A stretch of DNA of 64,000 nt from Pontibacter mangrovi. GTDB lineage: Bacteria; Bacteroidota; Bacteroidia; Cytophagales; Hymenobacteraceae. Where the stretch lies: assembly GCF_006385705.1 (NCBI RefSeq), contig NZ_VFRQ01000008.1, positions 124,001 through 188,000 on the forward strand, given 5' to 3'. Below, one piece after another: positions 17,675 through 24,920 of the stretch. The notes below the pieces were generated by a model that searched no databases, was not told the DNA's origin, and saw only the letters and a program-made list of their open reading frames with translations. Both the position numbers and the translations under genes were made by a program. The stretch's first letter is position 1; each line of letters starts with the position of its first letter.

Positions 17675-18375
17675 AAAAGGATAATCAGTAAAACAGCAAG
17701 TATAAAAAGGGCAAGTATGATGAACAGCTGTATTTTGTTTTTAGCGGATGACGCCTGCCGAGACACACGCTGCTCCTCCTGCTGCCGCAAAATAGTTTCC
17801 GGCGTGATATCGCCCTGCTCCATCAGCTTGAAAAAGCAGGCAGCGGTTGCCTTTACGTCCACGGCGGCATCGTGTTGTTGCTGCAGCGGCTCCTGAAACA
17901 GCCGTTCGTACAGCTCGCCGAGCCTCAGAAAGCGCTGGCCCTGCTTCAGAAAAAAGTTCGCGGAGGCGTTCATGGTGCAGAACGTAGGCAGCTGCGGCAG
18001 CGGGTTTGGCAGGTTAGCCCTATGGAAGCCTACGCCCAGCATGTGGTAATCGAGCTGCATAAAATGGCCTACCACCAGCGGCTGGTACTTCTCCAGGTCC
18101 TGCGCCAACAGCGAGAGCACCTGTTTCCGCGCCTTGCCGTGTTCCTGCAGAAACTCTTTTGTGATGCCGTGTATTTTTTCGGATGTCTCTGATATTTCCA
18201 GCTCCGGCTCGTAGATGTAATGGTTTTCGCCCTTCAGCTCCTGCCCTTCTTTTGTATAAACCGCCCAGGCAATCTGCACAGAGTATGGCCAGCTTGTCGC
18301 ATCGGAATAAGGCGCGTCCCAATCCAGCGGTTTGCCGGTAGTCTCGGTGTCGATGAAAAGTATAAACTCCCGCAT
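17671..18375 (-). CDS. DnaQ-like 3'-5' exonuclease with C-terminal membrane anchor
   Basis: A 234-residue DEDD-family exonuclease. FIDTETTG (about 7-14) gives Exo I, GHFMQLDYHML (about 103-113) Exo II, and HDAAVDVKAT (about 167-176) Exo III with its His. The last 22 residues (after NKIQ) are a continuous hydrophobic helix ending at the C-terminus, so the enzyme should be tail-anchored in the inner membrane with the nuclease domain in the cytoplasm. That is odd for a proofreading-type exonuclease. The gene starts 3 bp after the GNAT gene ends and overlaps the next gene by 4 bp, so the three form one operon. Confidence 0.85.
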   Translation of the reverse strand: MREFILFIDTETTGKPLDWDAPYSDATSWPYSVQIAWAVYTKEGQELKGENHYIYEPELEISETSEKIHGITKEFLQEHGKARKQVLSLLAQDLEKYQPLVVGHFMQLDYHMLGVGFHRANLPNPLPQLPTFCTMNASANFFLKQGQRFLRLGELYERLFQEPLQQQHDAAVDVKATAACFFKLMEQGDITPETILRQQEEQRVSRQASSAKNKIQLFIILALFILAVLLIILL

Positions 18376-18378
18376 GAT

Positions 18379-18807
18379 CTAGCTTCCTGTGGCTACAGCC
18401 ATAGGTATACTTCCTTCCATCACTACGTACTCTTTTCCTCCCTTCATAAAAGTATGATTTGTTTCCTGCAGCCCGAAGCGCTTATAAAAAGCCGCTTTCT
18501 CCTGCCGCGCATTGCACCAGAGTTGGGTTATACCTTGCGCTCTCGCTTGCTCGATCAGGTGCTGCAACAGTTTGGATCCATAGCCTTTGCCCTGGTGCTG
18601 CGGCAGTGTGGCAAACTTACGAAACTGCGCCCGCTCCCCCTCCACAAACAGCGACACCACCGACACCAACTCACCAGACAAGTATAAACCGAAGTGCTGG
18701 CCATTTTCATCCTCCGGCAGCTGCACGTAATTTATACTTTGCCCCGGCCACATCACGTCGCGCCTGAGCTGCCAGGTATCTTCAGGTGGTATTTCTTTTA
18801 TCTGCAT
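18379..18807 (-). CDS. GNAT-family N-acetyltransferase
   Basis: A 142-residue single-domain GNAT protein. RKFATLPQHQGKGYGSKLL (about 63-81) is motif A with the QxxGxG acetyl-CoA loop, and NARQEKAAFYKRFGL (about 97-111) is motif B with the tyrosine that often acts as acid. The acceptor substrate is unknown. It is the first gene of a three-gene operon with the membrane exonuclease and the CBS/nucleotidyltransferase protein. Confidence 0.88.
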   Translation of the reverse strand: MQIKEIPPEDTWQLRRDVMWPGQSINYVQLPEDENGQHFGLYLSGELVSVVSLFVEGERAQFRKFATLPQHQGKGYGSKLLQHLIEQARAQGITQLWCNARQEKAAFYKRFGLQETNHTFMKGGKEYVVMEGSIPMAVATGS

Positions 18808-19303
18808 GTGGTGTTAGGGTGTAAACCCACCCCAACCCCTCCGAGGAGGGGAATTTGTTCAGCATTATCTGGCGTAAGCGTCCGCTTCTTTAGCCGCGGC
18901 TTACTGCAACTGGAGGCAAGCTATCCTTTCTAGCTGCAGTTCATCCTCAGTCTTACAGGCCATTAGTTCCACCTCATATTTGGCTCCCTCCTAGGCCGGG
19001 AGGCCTCGTTTTCCCGCTCGGCGCTGGGAGCTTTTCCTGCCCTCGTGCCTCGGGCTGCCTCGCCTTCAGCTCGGCACCGGAAAAACTCGCATAGGCGCCT
19101 CCCAGAAAAACTGGGGATCAATTTTCGATAGCCTAGCCTTTCCACACAGCCCCCTCCCGTACTTGTTCCGGGAGGGGCTGGGGAATGACCCTGAATAACC
19201 CAAGCAACAAAGCTTATATCTGAGTAGCAGCAGCTACAGACTCCCCTCCTTAGCTAAGGAGGGGCAGGGGTGGTTGGACCCGGTACTATAACAACGCCCT
19301 CCC
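18808..19303. repeat. Intergenic region with dispersed repeat copy A and palindromes
   Basis: No gene is supported. CCCCTCC/GGAGGGG-type palindromes lie at 18836-18851, 19148-19179 and 19243-19264; the last is a perfect 22-bp palindrome with arm CCCCTCCTTAG. The stretch 18871-19130 is copy A of the roughly 250-bp dispersed repeat whose second copy is at about 29945-30197 on the other strand. Its left end is a degenerate version of the GGCGCAAGCG palindrome. Confidence 0.75.
18871..19130 (+). repeat. Dispersed ~250-bp repeat, copy A
   Basis: Shared blocks with copy B include AAGCTATCCTTTCTAGCT, GTTCATCCTCAGTCT, TTGGCTCCCTCC, AGGCCGGGAGGCCTC and GGCACCGGAA, in the same order and spacing. The repeat has no transposase and begins with the REP-like palindrome, so it is probably non-autonomous or a relic. 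Confidence 0.8.
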
Positions 19304-21079
19304 CTATATCGCCTTTGCTTTCTCCTTCAGCCAGGCCAGTTCATCCTCGTTCAAGTGCGGGCTGAGCTTCTCTACCACCTGGGCGTGGTACTCGTTCAGC
19401 CACTTGATTTGGTGCGCCTCCAGCAACTCTTTCTTCACTGGGGTAGTGTCAATCAGGGCTATCGTCAGGTGCTCAAAAGTATAAAACTCGCCGAACTCGT
19501 TCGTCTCATCCTGCACCGTGAGTACCAGGTTCTCGATGCGGATGCCGTGCTTGCCGGTGCGGTATAAGCCGGGCTCTACCGAGGAGATCATGCCCAGTTC
19601 TAAATCTACAGCGGTTGGCGTTGGGTTGAGCACATGCGGGCCTTCATGCACATTCAGGAAGAAGCCGACGCCGTGGCCGGTACCGTGGCCGTAGTTGCGG
19701 GTGTAATCCCAGAGCGGCTTGCGCGAGATAGCATCGATCTGGTAGCCTTTCGTGCCTTTCGGATAACGGGCCGTGGAGCCGTCGATCATCCCTTTCAGCA
19801 CCAGGGTATAATCTATACTTTCTTCCTCCGTCAGGTTGCCCAGCGATACCACACGGGTGATGTCGGTGGTGCCGGAAGTATACTGTCCGCCGGAGTCTAC
19901 CAGGAACAGGCCTTCTGGCTGCAGTTCTATATCGCTTTCCTCGGTCACGCGGTAGTGCGGCAGGGCACCGTGCGCCTTATAGCCGGAAATCGTATCGAAG
20001 CTCTCCCCCACAAAGCCCTCCTGCTGGGCCCGGAACTCGAGTACCTTCTCCACCACCGTCAGCTCTGTAATGCGGGTTTTGCCGATGTTCTCCTCCAGCC
20101 ATTTAAAGAAGCGCATCAAGGCCACGCCGTCTTTGATCATGGTCTGACGCGTGTGCTCCACCTCTACCTCGTTCTTCATCGCTTTAAAGAAAGTGGTCGG
20201 GTTAGTGTCCTGTATTACGCGCACCTCTTTTGGCAGCTCTTTGTACAGGGCATAGCAGTTGCGGCGCGGATCGATCAATATGCTGTTTCCTGGTATGGCC
20301 GATACGGCACGTTCGATCATATCGTAGGTTTCCAGCTCCACACCGGCCTTTCTCAGTTTCGCCTGATCCTCTTCTGAAAGTTTGGCGGCATCCATAAAGA
20401 GCATGGCTTTGTCCTGGCTGATGAGCGCGAAGCTCAACACCACCGGGTTACACTTTACATCGGAGCCACGCATGTTAAAGAGCCAGGCCATATCATCCAA
20501 CGAGGAGATCAGGTGGTATTCGGCACGATGCTTTTTCAGGGCTTTACGCAGGCGCTCCAGTTTGCTCTCCAGGCTCTCTCCCACTATTTCCTCGCCCAGC
20601 AAAAAGGCAGGTGCGGAAGGCAGATCCGGCCTGTCCTGCCAGATCGGCTCCAGGTAATCGCGGTCGCTGTTTATTTTCAAACCGATAGGCGTTAACTGCG
20701 ACTCCAGCAACTGCGCCAGCGCCACCGAAATTAGTTTGCCGTCGAAAGCCACGGTGGCACCCTCCGGCAGCCGCTCGGCCAGCCAGTCGATGTATTCCGG
20801 AGCGTTCTGCACGTGCAGTTTCGCCAGCTCAAAACCGGTTCCCTGCAGTTGCTCGTTGGCCTGCACAAAGTAGCGGGCATCCGTCCACAGGTGGGCGGCC
20901 TCCTCGGTAATCACCAGCGTGCCTGCAGAGCCGGTGAAGCCCGAGGCAAACTCAATGCATTTATACCTGTCTGGCACATACTCACTTATATGCGGATCAG
21001 CCGATGGAATGATATAGGCACTCACGCCTTCGCCTTTCATCTGGCTTCGGATTGCTGCTAATCTTTCTTGGTAGGTCAT
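19304..21079 (-). CDS. Xaa-Pro aminopeptidase (M24B)
   Basis: A 591-residue cytoplasmic metallopeptidase that removes an N-terminal residue preceding proline. It has the three-domain architecture of large aminopeptidase P proteins: two creatinase-like N-terminal domains and a C-terminal pita-bread domain. Metal ligands are visible in LVDSGGQYTSGTTDITR (two Asp), YGHGTGHGVGF (His), SSVEPGLY (Glu) and GIRIENLV (Glu). Length matches the roughly 600-residue form. No signal peptide is seen. The SDR gene lies about 70 bp upstream on the same strand. Confidence 0.92.
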   Translation of the reverse strand: MTYQERLAAIRSQMKGEGVSAYIIPSADPHISEYVPDRYKCIEFASGFTGSAGTLVITEEAAHLWTDARYFVQANEQLQGTGFELAKLHVQNAPEYIDWLAERLPEGATVAFDGKLISVALAQLLESQLTPIGLKINSDRDYLEPIWQDRPDLPSAPAFLLGEEIVGESLESKLERLRKALKKHRAEYHLISSLDDMAWLFNMRGSDVKCNPVVLSFALISQDKAMLFMDAAKLSEEDQAKLRKAGVELETYDMIERAVSAIPGNSILIDPRRNCYALYKELPKEVRVIQDTNPTTFFKAMKNEVEVEHTRQTMIKDGVALMRFFKWLEENIGKTRITELTVVEKVLEFRAQQEGFVGESFDTISGYKAHGALPHYRVTEESDIELQPEGLFLVDSGGQYTSGTTDITRVVSLGNLTEEESIDYTLVLKGMIDGSTARYPKGTKGYQIDAISRKPLWDYTRNYGHGTGHGVGFFLNVHEGPHVLNPTPTAVDLELGMISSVEPGLYRTGKHGIRIENLVLTVQDETNEFGEFYTFEHLTIALIDTTPVKKELLEAHQIKWLNEYHAQVVEKLSPHLNEDELAWLKEKAKAI

Positions 21080-21147
21080 GTAAAAATCTCTTTTTCGGTT
21101 TGAGGCAAATTAAGGAAAGCTGGGGAGAAATGCTCAGCAAAGCGGTT

Positions 21148-21750
21148 TTAATATACTTTGATGACCTGCCCGGTGCAGATGCCGAGTATACTTTTGAGGT
21201 AGGCGTTTACCACCCGCTCCATCGGCACCGGGTTATGGCCGGGGAAGTAACTGCCAATAGCCTCCGTAGAGTCTTCCACAATGCCCGGGCTTACCACGTT
21301 GATGCGGATACCCTGCCGGAAAAGCTCTCCCGAAGCACCAATCACAAAGCCATTCACGGCACCGTTTACCGTGCTCAGCACCGCGCCCAGGGCAATCGGG
21401 TCTTCTGAAAGTATGCCCGAAGTCAGGGTTATACTTCCGCCGGGGTTCAGGTACTTCTGCCCGATGAGCGCCAGGTTAATCTGCCCCATCATTTTGCTGC
21501 GGATGCCTTCGTAGAAATGCTCCTGCGTCAGCTCCGCTATCGGGGCCATGGGCGCCCCGCCGGCTGCCACCACAATCGCATCTACCTTGCCTGTTTTACT
21601 GAACAGCTCCTCAACAGCGTGAGGGTCTGTCATGTCGAACTGCACATCGCCGCTTTTGGAGCCTGCCGTAATAATTTCGTGCTGATCCTGTAGCCGCCAA
21701 TAGATTCTTTTGCCAATGGTGCCGGTGCCGCCTACGAGTAGTACTTTCAT
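21148..21750 (-). CDS. Short atypical SDR-family protein
   Basis: A 200-residue Rossmann protein. GGTGTIGKR (about 7-15) is the nucleotide-binding glycine motif, and VAAGGAP and INVVSPGIV are standard SDR landmarks. Where a catalytic YxxxK is expected, the sequence reads STVNGAVNGFV, so both Tyr and Lys are absent. The protein is also shorter than the usual 250 residues. It could be a non-canonical reductase or a binding protein. The substrate is unknown. Confidence 0.8.
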   Translation of the reverse strand: MKVLLVGGTGTIGKRIYWRLQDQHEIITAGSKSGDVQFDMTDPHAVEELFSKTGKVDAIVVAAGGAPMAPIAELTQEHFYEGIRSKMMGQINLALIGQKYLNPGGSITLTSGILSEDPIALGAVLSTVNGAVNGFVIGASGELFRQGIRINVVSPGIVEDSTEAIGSYFPGHNPVPMERVVNAYLKSILGICTGQVIKVY

Positions 21751-21854
21751 AGTTTTTCAGGTTTTAGTTGATGTTGAAGTATACGTTTATACTTTGGTTT
21801 TTACAGAAAGTATAACCAGCTGGAAGTATAGAAGTTTTTAGATTAAGAGCATTG

Positions 21855-22538
21855 CTACCCGAGCCGGAACCGATGCAGCACCTGCACGTGCTCCTTGCGT
21901 TGGTACCAGTCGTTGTAGACAAGCTCCAGGGCATCTGCCGTAAAGGTGCCGAAATCATGGTTTCTATACTTCTCCAGCACCTGCAGGAAGCCTTCCATGT
22001 TGCTGATCTCACTCCGGAACCGAACCACGGTGGCATGCGCCGTTTGGATGGCGTAGCGTTTGTCTATACTTTGCTCCAGCCCGGAGTTTTTAAAATTCAG
22101 CCGCAGGTTCTCCCGCAGCTCGTTCAGCGTATCGTCCAACATAAAGCCCTGCACCAGCACGCAGGAAGGTGAGGCGGTAATCCCTTTAAAGCTGATCCTG
22201 ATCTCGCGCATGGCAGGTATACTTCTCCGGACCAGCTCGACATACTTTGGAACCGCGATCTGCCCCAGCTCAAAGCCGCTGTAGCAGGAGATGATGGACA
22301 TGACCGTGATATGGATATCAGAATTCGGATAATAGTACTGCGCCGGGTCTATGGCTTTCAACTCACCTAGGAATGCCTGAATCTGCTGTTTGGTCTGGCT
22401 GTCGGGGCGCAGCAGCAGCGTGATGCCAAGGCGGTTGTCGGTGTCAGAATCCAGCAGCGGGTCGAGCTGGTATTGGCCGGAGCGGATCTTCTCTATAGAG
22501 GTGCTGTAGAGGGTGTCGTAGTGCTCCGGGAGGTTCAT
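21855..22538 (-). CDS. 2H phosphoesterase / 2'-5' RNA ligase-like protein
   Basis: A 227-residue soluble protein with the paired catalytic motifs of the 2H superfamily: HITV (within SDIHITVMS, about 80) and HATV (within QTAHATVVRF, about 170). Members hydrolyse cyclic phosphates on RNA or nucleotides. The ATG at 22538 is chosen: it leaves an 8-bp gap after the nuclease gene, while the upstream alternative is a TTG inside that gene. It probably shares a transcript with the EEP nuclease gene, so a linked RNA or nucleotide processing role is possible. Confidence 0.8.
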   Translation of the reverse strand: MNLPEHYDTLYSTSIEKIRSGQYQLDPLLDSDTDNRLGITLLLRPDSQTKQQIQAFLGELKAIDPAQYYYPNSDIHITVMSIISCYSGFELGQIAVPKYVELVRRSIPAMREIRISFKGITASPSCVLVQGFMLDDTLNELRENLRLNFKNSGLEQSIDKRYAIQTAHATVVRFRSEISNMEGFLQVLEKYRNHDFGTFTADALELVYNDWYQRKEHVQVLHRFRLG

Positions 22539-22546
22539 GGGGTGGG

Positions 22547-23299
22547 TTAATGAACAAGGCAAGGTGCCGTAAATTTATGGTTCAGGTTATTAAAGTGGCA
22601 AATCAATGGCAAATGGTCACTGATTCTTAACCATTCATCAACTTTGCCAACCTCAACATTTAGCAAGGACTTAGTTAGCTCCTGACAAGCAAACACATAG
22701 TCTATGTGGTAAGCTCTGGCAACTTTTCTATTCATAAAAAAAGTAGGGTGCGACTCCTGACCTTGAATTTCGTCATAAAACTTATGGTACAGACTTTCAA
22801 TGCCTACCTCTTTAAGCTCCTTTTCAACATCCGAGTAATTCCACCACCTATCCCATTCGTCCCAAATTGCATTACTATTGAAATCACCAGCAATAACAGC
22901 CTTTTTAAGGTGCTGCTTATTTAACTGTAGATACTTCCAAAGTTGCCCTATGTACCCAAAGTTTGGAGAATTATTGTAATGAGCCCAAACTGCCAGCAGC
23001 TGAAAGCTCTGATCTACTTGGCAAGGTATAAAATATTTTACCTGATGCCCCTGATAGGCATCCTCCCAATCTAAAGCTTCGAGTACGATTTCTTCTTTAG
23101 CAAATATTTCGAGGCCTTTATGTTTATTATCTCCAACCCATAGATAATTCTTTGCCCATTCTTTATAGCCACCGTGAGCTGCTTCAGCAGGATTCTCACA
23201 TTCTTGTATGACTAACAGATCAGCATTGAAAGCTGCCAGGAACTCATACTTTTTCCTTAGCGCTCCATTGCAGTTCCAAGTGACAATTCTCAAATCCAT
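22547..23299 (-). CDS. Endonuclease/exonuclease/phosphatase-family protein, AT-rich
   Basis: A 250-residue EEP-fold hydrolase. TWNCNG (about 7-12), VIQECE (about 30-35), AGDFNSN (about 137-143), HIDYVF (about 199-204) and ISDHLPL (about 227-233) are the metal- and phosphate-binding motifs shared with exonuclease III and DNase I. There is no signal peptide, so it should act in the cytoplasm. The gene is visibly richer in A/T than its neighbours, uses more AAA/ATT/TTA-type codons, and contains no heptamer, suggesting recent acquisition. The substrate (DNA, RNA or phospholipid-like) cannot be told from sequence. Confidence 0.85.
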   Translation of the reverse strand: MDLRIVTWNCNGALRKKYEFLAAFNADLLVIQECENPAEAAHGGYKEWAKNYLWVGDNKHKGLEIFAKEEIVLEALDWEDAYQGHQVKYFIPCQVDQSFQLLAVWAHYNNSPNFGYIGQLWKYLQLNKQHLKKAVIAGDFNSNAIWDEWDRWWNYSDVEKELKEVGIESLYHKFYDEIQGQESHPTFFMNRKVARAYHIDYVFACQELTKSLLNVEVGKVDEWLRISDHLPLICHFNNLNHKFTAPCLVH

Positions 23300-23390
23300 A
23301 AATTAAGTTGTTAACAAGAAGAGATCTTAAGTATAATAAAATAAGTATTCTTCAGCTAATCCACCTCCCCCCTCCCAAAACCGCACAACC

Positions 23391-23406
23391 TGTTCATTAT
23401 TGAACA
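23391..23406. promoter_or_regulatory. Palindromic upstream activator site candidate
   Basis: TGTTCA-TTAT-TGAACA is a perfect inverted repeat 66 bp upstream of the sigma-54-like promoter. That distance is typical for an enhancer bound by an NtrC-type activator. Confidence 0.5.
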
Positions 23407-23471
23407 CCTCCAAAAGCCTAAAAACCTGCATTTTAAACTATATTAAACTGTAAATCAGCTACTTACATAAC

Positions 23472-23487
23472 TGGCACCTAAATTGGC
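23472..23487 (+). promoter_or_regulatory. Sigma-54 (-24/-12) promoter candidate
   Basis: TGGCACCTAAATTGGC resembles TGGCAC-N5-TTGC with correct spacing; the -12 element has TTGGC in place of TTGC. The predicted transcript start is about 20 bp before the adaptor gene ATG at 23520. A sigma-54-dependent regulator is encoded in the same cluster. Confidence 0.6.
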
Positions 23488-23519
23488 TATATCCTCACGA
23501 GCAAGTATAAAATAAAACT

Positions 23520-24764
23520 ATGGATCGTGAATTATCAGCCGCTGCCAAACAAGCCAACCGACGCAAGCGCTTCTGGCAAATAGGTATTGCCGCTGGCCTG
23601 GTGCTGGCCGCCATCTTCGGGTTCAGAAGTATAATTGCGCCGGGCATCAGCCGCAGCGAAGTACGCACGGCTGTGGTGGAGCGAGGGCCGGTGGTGGCAA
23701 CTTTAACCGCCTCGGGGGTAGTGGTGCCGGAGCATGAGCAGGCTATCACGAGTCCCATTCAGGCGCGCATTGAGCAAGTGGTGCGCAACACCGGGGAGCA
23801 GGTGAAGCCGGGGGAGCAGATCCTGCTGTTGGACCGCTCCTTTACCCAACTGGCCTACGACAAACTGAAAGACGAACAGCAGCTGAACCAGCACAAAAGC
23901 GTGCAGATGCGCCTGGAACTGGAGAAAAAGCTCAACAGCCTGGAGTCGCAGTTGGCGATAAAGCGCATGAACGTGAAAAGCCTGCAGGCGCAGCTGGAGG
24001 ATGAGCAGTACCTTCTGAAAATAGGCGGCGGCACCCAGGAGCAGGTAAAGCAGGCGGAGCTGAAGCTGAAGATTGCGCAGCAGGAACTGGCGCAGCTGGA
24101 GCAGGACATCGAGAGCGAGCGCAAACTGCTAAAGGCTGACGAGCAGGAGCTGCAGTTTACCTTGGCCATGAACGGCCGCTCGCTGGAGGAACTGGCGCGC
24201 AAGATGGAACAGGCAGAGGTGCGCGCCACCCGCCCCGGCGTGGTAACCTGGGTGAAAAACGAGATTGGCAGCAGCGTGAATGCCGGCGAGGTGATTGCCC
24301 GCATGGCCGATCTGAGCAGCTTCCGGTTGCAGGCCAGCATTTCCGACGCCTTTGCCGACCAGCTGCACGTGGGCGGCGAAACAGTTGCCCGCATCAACAA
24401 CACCGATTTAAAGGGAAGCATTGTAGCCATTGAGCCCTCTGTAAAAAATGGCACCGTCACCTTTTATGTGGCCCTGCAGGAGAAAAGTCACCCGCTCCTG
24501 CGCCCCAGCCTGCGCGTGGACCTGTTCGTGACCACAGCTACAAAACCAGATGCCCTGCGCGTGAAAAATGGCCCCTACTTCAACAGCGGCTCCCTGGATA
24601 ACGTGTTTGTGCTGCGCGAGGACGAGCTGGTGCAGGTGCCCGCCCGCACAGGTTTAAGCAACGCAGACTATGTGGAGCTGGACGGCAGCGTGCAGCCCGG
24701 CGACGTGGTGGTGATCTCTGATATGAAAGAGTATGAGCATGTGCAGAAGGTGCGGCTGAAGTGA
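23520..24764 (+). CDS. Periplasmic adaptor of a MacAB-type efflux system (HlyD family)
   Basis: A 414-residue membrane fusion protein linking inner-membrane ABC permeases to TolC. One N-terminal anchor helix (about 18-38) is followed by a split lipoyl domain (PIQARIEQVV...GEQVKPGEQILLLD and ATRPGVVTWV...GSSVNAGEVIARM). A long Gln/Glu/Lys-rich coiled-coil hairpin (about 110-235) lies between the halves. Beta-barrel and membrane-proximal domains complete it. The context (TolC, ATPase, two FtsX permeases) fits MacA-like function, but the cargo is unknown. Expression probably starts from the sigma-54-like promoter just upstream. Confidence 0.85.
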   Translation: MDRELSAAAKQANRRKRFWQIGIAAGLVLAAIFGFRSIIAPGISRSEVRTAVVERGPVVATLTASGVVVPEHEQAITSPIQARIEQVVRNTGEQVKPGEQILLLDRSFTQLAYDKLKDEQQLNQHKSVQMRLELEKKLNSLESQLAIKRMNVKSLQAQLEDEQYLLKIGGGTQEQVKQAELKLKIAQQELAQLEQDIESERKLLKADEQELQFTLAMNGRSLEELARKMEQAEVRATRPGVVTWVKNEIGSSVNAGEVIARMADLSSFRLQASISDAFADQLHVGGETVARINNTDLKGSIVAIEPSVKNGTVTFYVALQEKSHPLLRPSLRVDLFVTTATKPDALRVKNGPYFNSGSLDNVFVLREDELVQVPARTGLSNADYVELDGSVQPGDVVVISDMKEYEHVQKVRLK

Positions 24765-24920
24765 TTCTTTTGAACGAGTGTCATCCCCCAGCCCCTTTAA
24801 AGTCGAAGATCCCGGACTTGATTCGGGAGTGGGTAGGGGCATGAGATCATTTGCAGAGATTATACTTTGAAAAAACCATGATACCTGATACGTGCTACGT
24901 GATACGCTTAAACTAAAACT
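24765..24920. repeat. Intergenic palindrome between adaptor and TolC genes
   Basis: The 156-bp gap has a CCCG...CGGG hairpin at about 24813-24828 between C-rich and G-rich flanks related to the CCCCTCC palindrome family. One heptamer copy is at about 24861. The gap may weaken read-through. Confidence 0.5.

Noticed and set aside
18963..19145. A 60-codon reading frame in dispersed repeat copy A
   Set aside because: A related peptide exists in copy B but is broken by frameshifts, so it is more likely a by-product of the repeat than a gene.
24765..24920. A possible small RNA or riboswitch before the TolC gene
   Set aside because: Only a short CCCG/CGGG hairpin and repeat flanks are seen; no known riboswitch core could be matched.
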